The position numbers and the translations under genes were made by a program. DNA of 14,228 nt from UBA6183 sp964603255 (GTDB lineage: Bacteria > Bacteroidota > Bacteroidia > UKL13-3), in the NCBI GenBank assembly GCA_964603255.1, contig CAZRVA010000066.1:1-14228 (forward strand), written 5' to 3'. This document shows positions 1-7,600 of the stretch, piece after piece. The notes beneath the pieces were generated by a model. It was not told the DNA's origin, ran no database searches, and was given only the letters and a program-made list of their open reading frames with translations. The first letter of the stretch is position 1, and each line of letters starts with the position of its first letter.

Positions 1-55
1 TAAAACAACAAGAATGACAACTGTCCCCCAAAGTGTCCCCTCAAGATTTTGGGTA

Positions 56-94
56 TAAAAAAACCGCTTGAAATTATTCATTATCAAGCGGCTT
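56..94 (-). terminator. Rho-independent terminator of tRNA-Leu
   Basis: On the minus strand an 11-bp stem (84-94 paired with 61-71, one G-U pair) with a 12-nt loop is followed directly by seven T residues (63 down to 57). It lies six bases past the 3' end of tRNA-Leu in the direction of its transcription, so it most likely ends a single-gene tRNA transcript. Confidence 0.85.
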
Positions 95-100
95 TATTTG

Positions 101-180
101 TACCCAGAGCCGGAATCGAACCGGCATGATTTCTCGCTAGTGTTTGAGACTAGTGCGTCTACCAGTTCCGCCATCTGGGC
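101..180 (-). tRNA. tRNA-Leu, anticodon CAA
   Basis: An 80-nt cloverleaf can be folded on the minus strand. The acceptor arms are GCCCAGA and TCTGGGT, with A as discriminator; the first pair is then G-U. The D-arm region contains GGCGGAACTGGTAGACGC, typical of leucine tRNAs. The anticodon stem CTAGT/ACTAG encloses the seven-base loop CTCAAAC, giving anticodon CAA, which reads UUG. A variable region of 11 nt marks it as class II. The T arm is GCCGG-TTCGAAT-CCGGC. CCA is not encoded (CAA follows), so it must be added after transcription. It stands alone with its own promoter and terminator. Confidence 0.95.
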
Positions 181-212
181 ATTTTGGCAACGACTGTTAC
201 CGTAGCGGGTTG

Positions 213-242
213 CAAATATAAGCAAAGTTTTTTTTGTGCAAA
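213..242 (-). promoter_or_regulatory. Promoter of tRNA-Leu, Bacteroidota type
   Basis: On the minus strand a TTTG (-33 box, 242-239) is separated by 18 nt from TATATTTG (-7 box, 220-213), which fits the Bacteroidota consensus TAnnTTTG with the usual spacing. The expected start is about 5-7 nt downstream, leaving a leader of roughly 25 nt before the mature tRNA. That leader can form a small hairpin (201-196 with 191-186) directly before the RNase P cleavage point. Confidence 0.75.
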
Positions 243-532
243 GTTTTTTATCCCAAATTATGCAGTATGAGGTGAAGTATGAGCCGAATTATCTGCATTA
301 GTTGGGGTTAACCCCGATTTAGAAAATTGCCTTTTGGCTGGAGCACAGCGAAAATCAATCGGCTAAATTTTTTTACATCGTTTCTTCCCTTTTCGTTGAA
401 AAAAGAAGAATGTGGGTTTATAAAAAAAGTACTAACCTTTTAATAATCAATTGCAATTGCGTTTTTACCTTGTGCCCACACCTGCTTTTGTGTATTCAGT
501 AACCTGATAAAAGTGTATTATTGTTCACGTTC
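243..532. other. Intergenic region before the radical SAM gene
   Basis: No established gene is visible in these 290 bases. They contain a perfect 12-bp palindrome, GGGGTTAACCCC, at 304-315. They also hold a 30-codon ATG ORF at 410-502 (plus), preceded by a purine-rich stretch and encoding four cysteines; it is discussed as a finding but is not called as a gene. I could not find a convincing TAnnTTTG box for the downstream gene. Confidence 0.5.
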
Positions 533-1555
533 ATGAATAAAAATTTAACAGACGGTATCAATTTTTTATCCAAGCTTAACAACAAACGTATTTGGAATTA
601 CGTGAAGTTGATGGCAAGTTATTACCTATCTAAAACTACCGGAAAAGCATTTGTAAATGCCAAACCCACCAGTTTGGAAATTGAACCTACTACCAGCTGT
701 AACTTGCGCTGTCCGCAATGTCCAAGCGGATTACGCGAGTTTACGCGCAATACAGGCATGCTGGATTTACCGTTGTACAAAAAAATAATTGACGAAACAC
801 ATGAGGAGTTGGTTTGGTTAATTTTATATTTCCAAGGTGAACCGTTTTTAAACAAACAATTTTTAGAGTTTGTAAAATATGCCGCTCAAAAAAATATTTA
901 TACAGCTACCAGTAGTAATGCACATTATTTTACTGACGAAATGGCCAAAGCCACGGTTGAAAGTGGTTTAGATAGATTAATTATTTCTATTGACGGCACT
1001 ACGCAAGATACTTATGGTAAATACCGCATTGGTGGTAAGGTGGATAAGGTAATTGAAGGTACAGAAAAACTGTTGTATTGGAAGAAAAAGTTAAACCGTA
1101 AAACACCACATATTATTTGGCAGTTTATTGTATTTAAACATAACGAACACCAATTACCAGAAATAAAAAAATTAGCAAAACAGGTTGGGGTTGATGAGTT
1201 GGGTATTAAAACTGCACAAATTTACGACTATCAAACCAGCGATAATTTTATACCGGAGAACAAAGATTTAAGCCGGTACGAAAAATTACCTGATGGTTCA
1301 TACCAAATAAAAAACAAATTATTAAACCAATGCTGGCGCATGTGGCGTGGTAGTGTAATTACATGGGATGGCCTTGTGGTGCCTTGTTGTTTTGATAAGG
1401 ATGCCACACACCGCTTTGGTGATGTAAGTTCACAAACTTTTAGCGAAGTATGGCACAGTGATAAGTACAATAATTTTAGAAATGCCATTTTAAAAAGCCG
1501 AAAGGAAATTGACATTTGTACCAATTGCACAGAAGGCACAAAAGTGTGGAATTAG
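533..1555 (+). CDS. Radical SAM/SPASM domain protein
   Basis: This is a 340-residue radical SAM enzyme of unknown substrate. The [4Fe-4S]-binding CX3CX2C motif is C56, C60 and C63 (CNLRCPQC). A QGEP stretch at 101-104 is the counterpart of the family's GGEP motif, which helps bind S-adenosylmethionine. The C-terminal part (about 265-335) is a SPASM-like auxiliary cluster domain with C267, C285, C286, C329 and C332. The protein is expected to be cytosolic and oxygen-sensitive. The ATG at 533 was chosen; a TTG at 521 in frame would add only four residues and no ribosome site decides between them. It is a single gene between a tRNA and a repeat-rich spacer, so context does not name its substrate. 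SPASM enzymes modify peptides or proteins, or act in cofactor pathways. Family is certain; function is open. Confidence 0.9.
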   Translation: MNKNLTDGINFLSKLNNKRIWNYVKLMASYYLSKTTGKAFVNAKPTSLEIEPTTSCNLRCPQCPSGLREFTRNTGMLDLPLYKKIIDETHEELVWLILYFQGEPFLNKQFLEFVKYAAQKNIYTATSSNAHYFTDEMAKATVESGLDRLIISIDGTTQDTYGKYRIGGKVDKVIEGTEKLLYWKKKLNRKTPHIIWQFIVFKHNEHQLPEIKKLAKQVGVDELGIKTAQIYDYQTSDNFIPENKDLSRYEKLPDGSYQIKNKLLNQCWRMWRGSVITWDGLVVPCCFDKDATHRFGDVSSQTFSEVWHSDKYNNFRNAILKSRKEIDICTNCTEGTKVWN

Positions 1556-1671
1556 GAGAAGTAGAGGTTAGAGGCTGCCATCCTACGCTAAAGCTAAGGA
1601 TGATGAGAGAAGTTGGATGTTGGAATGCGTAGTTCAAGTTCGCTGATGCTGAACTTTAAGTATTAACATAC

Positions 1672-1712
1672 CTCTGTGAAACTTTGTGTTTCCTCTGCGT
1701 AACTCTGTGTAA
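1672..1712. repeat. Short tandem array of CTCTGTGNAA-like units
   Basis: Four imperfect units of 10-11 bases follow one another: CTCTGTGAAA, CTTTGTGTTTC, CTCTGCGTAA and CTCTGTGTAA. I recall similar CTCTGTG/CTCTGCG strings in intergenic DNA of many bacteria, but cannot confirm that here. Their role is unknown. The array is not long enough to code for a repeat protein and has stops nearby. Confidence 0.6.
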
Positions 1713-1764
1713 TAGCCTTTCGAATTTTAAGCAGACCATTGGCTGTGGCATTGGAGATACGCAA

Positions 1765-1848
1765 GGTCAGCACGCTTACAAAACGTTAGACCTTTAGATG
1801 TATAAGTATAACATTACAAGCTAATGTACTTATAAAACCGTGCTGACG
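1765..1848. repeat. Nested palindromic element with 9-bp inverted ends
   Basis: GTCAGCACG at 1766-1774 is matched by its reverse complement CGTGCTGAC at 1839-1847. Inside lies a second dyad: TATAAGT (1801-1807) with ACTTATA (1828-1834), and ACATTA (1811-1816) with TAATGT (1822-1827) around a 5-nt loop. The arrangement looks like a REP- or MITE-like element without a coding part. No flanking target duplication is evident, so mobility is only a guess. Confidence 0.45.
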
Positions 1849-1869
1849 CGAAATGCGTCTGACGGTTTT
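1834..1869. terminator. Terminator-like hairpin between convergent genes
   Basis: The arms AAAACCGT (1834-1841) and ACGGTTTT (1862-1869) continue, after a small internal loop, into GACGC (1845-1849) and GCGTC (1855-1859) around a 5-nt loop. The A/T-rich outer arms give a U run after the stem on either strand. It could end the LysE-like transcript (minus) and perhaps the radical SAM transcript (plus). It shares bases with the inverted-repeat element, so the two folds compete. Confidence 0.5.
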
Positions 1870-1942
1870 CTCCAACTAAACTTTGCGTAGCAAATTTCTA
1901 TGTAAGTCTGAGTATTCTGTGAGAAACAAGATTAACCAAGCC

Positions 1943-2578
1943 CTAAAAACTACCCAAGCCAGTCACCGGCCAAAGTATCACCAAAGCAAATACAAGAAAA
2001 ATAATTCCACTAAAAACGTTTAAACGGTGCATATTTTTCGCTGAGAGAACATGGCGTAATTTTCCGGCAAAGTAAATTATGCCAATCATTGTTGTGAGCA
2101 TTGTAGCTAATACTACCATAAAATAAAACAAGGTGTTGTTGTAATCGAATTTAATTACCGTTTCTACATAAGTTACCACCCCCATCCAACTAATTAGTAC
2201 CATAGGGTTGATACTATTTAACATGGCCCCCTTTATAAAATACAAAATTCCTTTGCGTTCGGTTGGAGCAGCATCGTTAGTATGATCTACTTCTTTTTTA
2301 ATAATGGAGCGAATACCAAGCACCACTAAAAAAACAAAACCAACAATACGAATTTGCATATCGTATTTGTGCATTTCATCGGCAATAAATGATGTTCCCC
2401 AAAGTGATACAGCAACAAAAAATGCATCGCTAACCAATACGCCCAATGCAATATAAAGCGCTTTGTTAAATCCGCGTTTTATACTGGTTTGAATCAGAGA
2501 AAAAAATACCGTTCCGAATGTTAGTGTAAATAACAAGCCGGTTACAATACCTTTCCAAATTGGGTCGAACATGTGCAT
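1943..2578 (-). CDS. LysE/RhtB-family membrane exporter
   Basis: This 211-residue integral membrane protein has six likely transmembrane segments (about 8-30, 39-61, 76-93, 115-138, 148-171, 185-205), the usual LysE-family size and topology. Family features include the TSIKRGF loop after helix 1, a GVLVSD stretch with D51 in helix 2, and NP at 124-125 before helix 4. LysE/RhtB proteins export amino acids or related small molecules across the inner membrane; the substrate here cannot be told. One oddity is that the helix-1 GP motif, common in the family, reads GT (G22-T23). The ATG at 2578 is preferred; an in-frame TTG at 2587 adds three residues, and a second ATG lies at 2572. It follows fumC in the same direction but behind a strong terminator, and I see no clear promoter of its own. 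Confidence 0.85.
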   Translation of the reverse strand: MHMFDPIWKGIVTGLLFTLTFGTVFFSLIQTSIKRGFNKALYIALGVLVSDAFFVAVSLWGTSFIADEMHKYDMQIRIVGFVFLVVLGIRSIIKKEVDHTNDAAPTERKGILYFIKGAMLNSINPMVLISWMGVVTYVETVIKFDYNNTLFYFMVVLATMLTTMIGIIYFAGKLRHVLSAKNMHRLNVFSGIIFLVFALVILWPVTGLGSF

Positions 2579-2591
2579 GAATGGCAATTAT

Positions 2592-2630
2592 AATAAAATA
2601 ACGCGGGCTACCCAAGGGTAGCTCGCGTTT
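2592..2630 (-). terminator. Rho-independent terminator of fumC
   Basis: Arms 2624-2629 and 2616-2622 pair with 2600-2605 and 2607-2613. The result is a GC-rich stem of about 13 bp with one mismatch and a very tight loop. On the minus strand it is followed by ATTTTATTATAA. It lies about 30 bases after the fumC stop and before the LysE-like gene, so it should limit read-through into that gene. Confidence 0.8.
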
Positions 2631-2659
2631 ATCGTTTAAGTTGAAATAAATCAGTTGAT

Positions 2660-4054
2660 TTACAAATTGCCAACCATGTTTTCTGGTTTAACCCAAGCAT
2701 CAAATTGCTCGTTGGTTAAATAACCTAATTGTATGGCTGCCTCGCGTAAAGTTTTGTTTTCTTTATGTGCTGTCTTGGCAATTTTAGCTGCTTTTTCGTA
2801 ACCAATGTGTGGGTTTAGTGCAGTTACCAACATTAAGCTGTTTTCTAAATGGCGTTTAATAATATCATTGTTTGGTTCTATGCCTTCGGCACATTTATCA
2901 TTAAAGCTAACACAGGCATCACCAATTAAACGAGCACTTTGTAACACGTTAGCTGCAATTAATGGCTTAAATACGTTTAACTCAAAATGACCATTGCTAC
3001 CACCAATTGAGACAGCTACATCATTACCCATTACTTGTGCAGCAACCATTGTTAATGCTTCTGGTTGAGTTGGATTAACTTTACCCGGCATAATTGATGA
3101 ACCCGGTTCGTTATCAGGAATAATGATTTCGCCAATACCACTACGCGGACCAGATGATAACATACGAATATCATTGGCAATTTTCATGGCACTAACTGCA
3201 ACACGTTTTAACGCGCCACTCAATTCAACCATGGCATCGTGTGCCGCTAATGCTTCAAATTTATTTGGTGCAGTTACAAACGGATGACCTGTAAACTCAG
3301 CAATTTTTTTAGCTACTAAAACATCATAACCTTTGGGTGCATTTAATCCAGTACCTACTGCAGTACCTCCTAATGCTAATTCCTTAACCATTTCTAAGGC
3401 ATTGTTTAACGCACGTACACCATTATCCAATTGTTGTACGTAACCACCAAACTCCTGGCCTAAAGTTAAAGGTGTAGCATCCATAAAGTGCGTACGACCG
3501 GTTTTTACGATATCTTTAAATGCTTCAGCTTTTTTGGCTAAAGTGTTGCGCAATTTCATGATACCGGGAATTGTAGTTTCAACCACCATTTTGTATGCAG
3601 CAATGTGCATTGCAGTTGGGTATGTATCGTTTGAAGATTGAGATTTATTTACATCATCATTCGGGTGTAATACTTTAACATCATCAGTTAATTTACCACC
3701 ATTAAGAACATGCGCACGGTAAGCAATTACCTCGTTGGCATTCATGTTACTTTGTGTTCCACTTCCAGTTTGCCAAATTACCAATGGAAACTCTCCGTCC
3801 AATTTTCCGGTTAAAATTTCATCACAAACGGTACTAATCAAATCACGCTTTTCGGCAGGTAATACACCTAACTCGCAGTTGGCATGCGCTGCGGCCTTCT
3901 TTAAATAGGCAAAAGCATGTATCACTTCTTTTGGCATGCTAGCCTCAGGACCAATTTTAAAATTATTGCGCGAACGTTCTGTTTGCGCTCCCCAGTACTT
4001 GTCGGCAGGTACTTTTACCTCGCCCATAGTGTCGTGTTCAATTCTAAATTCCAT
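2660..4054 (-). CDS. fumC: Fumarate hydratase, class II
   Basis: This cytosolic, iron-independent homotetrameric fumarase interconverts fumarate and L-malate in the TCA cycle. At 464 residues it is full length. Visible hallmarks are TGSGTQSNMNANEV (96-109), SSND (140-143), the TGRTHFMDATP segment with the catalytic histidine H189, and the superfamily signature GSSIMPGKVNP (318-328) with the catalytic loop serine at 319. TGRTHFMDATP with TAVGTGLN (231-238) separates it from argininosuccinate lyase and adenylosuccinate lyase, and the overall match is to fumarase rather than aspartase. The ATG at 4054 lies about 24 bases past a promoter-like TATTTTTG. It appears to be transcribed alone, ending at the terminator near 2600-2630. 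No truncation or unusual residue was seen. Confidence 0.97.
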   Translation of the reverse strand: MEFRIEHDTMGEVKVPADKYWGAQTERSRNNFKIGPEASMPKEVIHAFAYLKKAAAHANCELGVLPAEKRDLISTVCDEILTGKLDGEFPLVIWQTGSGTQSNMNANEVIAYRAHVLNGGKLTDDVKVLHPNDDVNKSQSSNDTYPTAMHIAAYKMVVETTIPGIMKLRNTLAKKAEAFKDIVKTGRTHFMDATPLTLGQEFGGYVQQLDNGVRALNNALEMVKELALGGTAVGTGLNAPKGYDVLVAKKIAEFTGHPFVTAPNKFEALAAHDAMVELSGALKRVAVSAMKIANDIRMLSSGPRSGIGEIIIPDNEPGSSIMPGKVNPTQPEALTMVAAQVMGNDVAVSIGGSNGHFELNVFKPLIAANVLQSARLIGDACVSFNDKCAEGIEPNNDIIKRHLENSLMLVTALNPHIGYEKAAKIAKTAHKENKTLREAAIQLGYLTNEQFDAWVKPENMVGNL

Positions 4055-4077
4055 GTGTGATTTTTTATTAAGTGGCG

Positions 4078-4108
4078 CAAAAATATAAGAATTACGCCCC
4101 CATACACA
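4078..4108 (-). promoter_or_regulatory. fumC: Probable fumC promoter
   Basis: TATTTTTG at 4085-4078 (minus) matches the Bacteroidota -7 consensus TAnnTTTG. A weaker TGTG, three of four bases of the -33 box, lies 19 nt upstream at 4108-4105. The implied leader is about 16 nt, A-rich and without a Shine-Dalgarno, which is normal for the phylum. Confidence 0.5.
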
Positions 4109-4239
4109 GGATATTTATCAATTTACGGTTTATCAGCCCGTTAACTTTTTCCACCAAACATAAAATTTAACATAAAATACTTGTTTTTAACAACTTATGT
4201 TTTTACCTTCATTTCCCCTAACTATAATTATCTATCGCT

Positions 4240-4614
4240 ATGGCAACAACAGCAGTAAAAGTATCCCACGATGTGGAGTACAAGCAATGGCTCAATGAAA
4301 TTGATTTTTACAAATCAGAATTAGCCCACATGCAACAACAACTAGGCGATTTTATGCCTACCTTTTACAAAAAAGATTTTGCAGCAAATGTAGAACGCTT
4401 CCAAAATCGTTTTATTCGTCAACGTGAAGTCATCGACATCCTGAGACACGATGTTAAACAACACGAAAACGACATTCAAAAATTACAGGTCTATCCTACC
4501 CCGGCACTTAGAGATAAAGTAAGCCGAATTCACCTCAGGTTGAGAAATGATGTAGCTATCTTTTTTGATTTGTTCGTAGAACTGAAAAGAGATTTTACCG
4601 ATTTTCTAGCTTAA
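4240..4614 (+). CDS. Small coiled-coil protein of unknown function
   Basis: I do not recognise a named family. The 124-residue product has no signal peptide, membrane segment or cysteine. It appears almost wholly alpha-helical, with heptad-like hydrophobic spacing from about 12 to 36, from 47 to 84 (rich in Q, R, E and H) and from 89 to 124, and a short Pro-containing break at YPTPAL (85-90). It is probably a cytosolic oligomer or adaptor. The ATG at 4240 is the only reasonable start. A near-consensus TATGTTTT at 4196-4203 may be its -7 box. It is divergent from fumC, and its TAA overlaps the stop of the convergent helicase gene by four bases. Reading as a real gene rests on its steady codon use, compact helical composition and tight fit between neighbours. 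Confidence 0.75.
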   Translation: MATTAVKVSHDVEYKQWLNEIDFYKSELAHMQQQLGDFMPTFYKKDFAANVERFQNRFIRQREVIDILRHDVKQHENDIQKLQVYPTPALRDKVSRIHLRLRNDVAIFFDLFVELKRDFTDFLA

Positions 4615-7600
4615 AGTTCGTTTTCATTAACATCTAGTAAACCTGCTATTACAGGTGTGCGGTTGCTGTAGTACGTATTCACAAAATCGCACCAAGTACA
4701 TTCTTCTTTACCACAGCCATTACTAAAATCTTTGGATTTTATTTTGGTGTAGGTAGATGTAATTTGTTGCTTCACAATTTCTACATCATCATTGGTAATA
4801 ACTACTCGCTGTTTGATGTATTCTCCCGTGGCTTTATCCGGCTCCACAAAATCAAACTCGGCACTTTGCATTTGCCAGGTTGTATTTTGATCAGCATCAA
4901 TCAAAATTTTATAAAACACCGCCTGACGCCAATAATCGCCACCAAATTCATCTTCAAATTTTACATCTTTGTCCTCGGCTTTTGCTTTTTCTACACGCTC
5001 TATGTTTGGCGGACCAAATTTTGTTTTGGCACGTTCAAACTGACCCGTTTTATAATCAACTACATTTACGTTGTTGCCATCAAATTCAATTTTATCTAAC
5101 TTACCGTTTAATGGTACACCATCCATTACCACATTGCGGTAACTGCGCTCAATGCTGGTTATTTTATTCCACTGACCAATGTATTTATCATAAAACTTAG
5201 GTAATATTTCATCACCATATTCTATCCTGCGTTTGTATTCAGTTTCGGTAAATGCATCTTCAAACCTACGCATGTACCATTTAAAATCTTTCATAAAATC
5301 CTCCACCCCGGCAAATTGTTTTTCGGCATGGGCATTCATGTTTCTAAATAACATTTCTAAAGCGTAATGTACTGCGCTACCAAAGGTCATGGCTGCACTT
5401 AATGGAGCAGGTACACGAATTAAATTATTAAAATAAAAAGCCGTAGGACATTTTAAATAATTGTTTAAATGTGTAACACTTAAAGAGTATTTCTGGAGCA
5501 ATTCATCTACAAACTCGTTATCAAATAAACTTGCCGGAGCTTGTGCTTTTTGATTTTGTAAAACATGTAACGTAAAATCAATCAACTGTTCATCCGGTAA
5601 TGATATAAACTGTGGTTGTAGTTTTGCATGTGTTTCTAATTCGGCCACAAACCTGCTTTTTTCCAAGTCCATTCCATTGTTATCAAACTTTGCGTAACTC
5701 ATGTGTAACTCACGTTTTGCACGTGTCATACCCACATAAAACAACCTACGACTTTCTGCATCTTCATCTTCGCCAACCACATTTTCTGAAACAGTAAAAA
5801 TGTTATCAGGTAATTTAAAATCAAAATTATTGCTTGATTTTTCCCATGCTTTGGTGGTACAACCCATCATAAACACATATTCAAACTCTAATCCTTTTGA
5901 TGAATGTGCTGTGAGGAAGTTTACACCATCTTCTGCAAATGCAATGAGCTGGGCAGGTAACGCCACTTTCTGGCTCATCATCAAATCTATGGTTTCTAGT
6001 AATTGCTTAATTGTAGTTTTAGGTTTACGACTACACTCACTTTTTACAAAATCAAAAAAAGTATGCAACAACTGCATGTTCCAACGTTTATCTGCACCGG
6101 TTAAACATTGCGCCAACAAACCACTTTCGTTTATAATACGCTCAATTAATTGCTGCGTGGTTAAGTTTAGTCCATCACGAATCCAACCCTCAATTACTTT
6201 TGATGCATAGGCTAGTTCTTTACCTTGTTGCAGTTCTTGTGTAAATAAATCAGTTGGCTTTTTATGAATAGCATTTCTTATTTCCTCGCGCCAAGTTGTT
6301 TTACGTTCACTAAAATTTTTGCTCGAAACATTTACCGATATACGTGCAATTTCAATTGGAGGAATTTTGAAAAAATCGAAATGCAACAACTCATAAATAT
6401 ACGCTTCACCGGTATTGGCTTTATAGTTTTCGGCCGATACATACCGCAACATTTGTACAATTTTTTTAATCAATGGCTCATGCAAAATATCCACTTTCTT
6501 TTTTGCATTTACACCAATGCTTTTGGCTTGAAGGTATTTAATAATATCTTCTGCTTGGGCATGTTTGCGGTATATTACGGCAATCTCGCTAAGTTTAACT
6601 CCTTGTTGTTTTAAGCGTTCAATTTGTTGTGCTATACCAACTGCTTCGTGTGCCAAATTGTAATACTCTGTTAAAGTTGGTTTGATAGCAAGGTTAGCTA
6701 ATGTTGCATTTTTTGCTACCAAAGTTTTATTTGGGTCGAGCCTTACTTTATTGTTACTGATTAACGCTTTAGCTGCATCTAAAATGTACTGTGTACTGCG
6801 GTAGTTTTCTACCAAAGAGATTTCTGTTAATCCCTGTGGTTGATACACTTTTTTAAAGTGCTGAATATTCTCCACGTTAGCACCTTGAAATCTGTAAATA
6901 GATTGGTCGTCATCGCCTACACAAAATACATTTGGGCTATCCCAATATTGAATCAACAATTGCAATACTTCATTTTGCGCACCACTTGTATCTTGGTATT
7001 CATCTACTAAAAAATACTGGTACTTTTCTTGGTACTGACTTAACATATCGGGCTTTTGTTTAAACGCATCAATCACCCATAAAATCATATCGGCAAAATC
7101 ATATCGACCGTGTTTTTTTAGTAAGTTTTGATACGTATCAAATGTATCTGCAGCGGCTTTTAATTGAACCATACGGTTTACTTCAGCATCATATACTTTT
7201 TGTTTTAATTCCCCAGCCTTGCCGTATTTAGTTGTTTTTTTATAAATGTATTCGTCACGTGTTTTAATGTCTTCCAAATACAAATCCACTTGTTGGTGTA
7301 AGTAGGCAGCCGACCAGTTTTCGCGTTTCATTTGCTCGTACAAACCCAATAACTTTTTGGTTTCGTAATACACATCGCCTGTGTATCTTTTTAGTGGATG
7401 ATTTTTAGGAAAACCATCTATGATTTGATGTACAAATTCTATTTGTTCTAACTCACTTATGGCATCCAATCCACGTAACCCAAAATGGTCGAGGTTTTCT
7501 TGAATAACCATGTTACAAAACGCATGGAAAGTTTGCACTTCAACCTTGTAAGCATCAGGACCAATAAATTGTAACAAACGTTTACGCATGGCAATAGCGC

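Larger units (their letters stand above)
1556..1942. other. Repeat- and hairpin-rich non-coding spacer
   Basis: These 387 bases between two convergent genes show no convincing coding frame. In order they hold a hairpin with arms CATCCT (1579-1584) and AGGATG (1597-1602), a smaller hairpin (1636-1641 with 1651-1656), a tandem array of about 10-nt units at 1672-1712, an element bounded by 9-bp inverted repeats at 1765-1848, and a terminator-like hairpin at 1834-1869. The density of dyads in so short a stretch suggests accumulated intergenic repeat elements rather than a decayed gene. Confidence 0.6.

Noticed and set aside
260..301. 13-codon ORF with several tyrosines upstream of the radical SAM gene
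   Set aside because: It is too short, lies far from the gene, and has no ribosome site or other support.
1672..1712. CRISPR-like array
   Set aside because: Units are 10-11 bases with no spacers, far from CRISPR dimensions, and no cas gene is present.
1765..1848. Insertion sequence
   Set aside because: The element is under 100 bp, has no transposase frame and no visible target-site duplication; it was kept only as a palindromic repeat.
5800..6210. 136-codon ORF on the plus strand within the helicase gene
   Set aside because: It is antisense to a well-supported coding region with clear motifs, and its product shows no domain.
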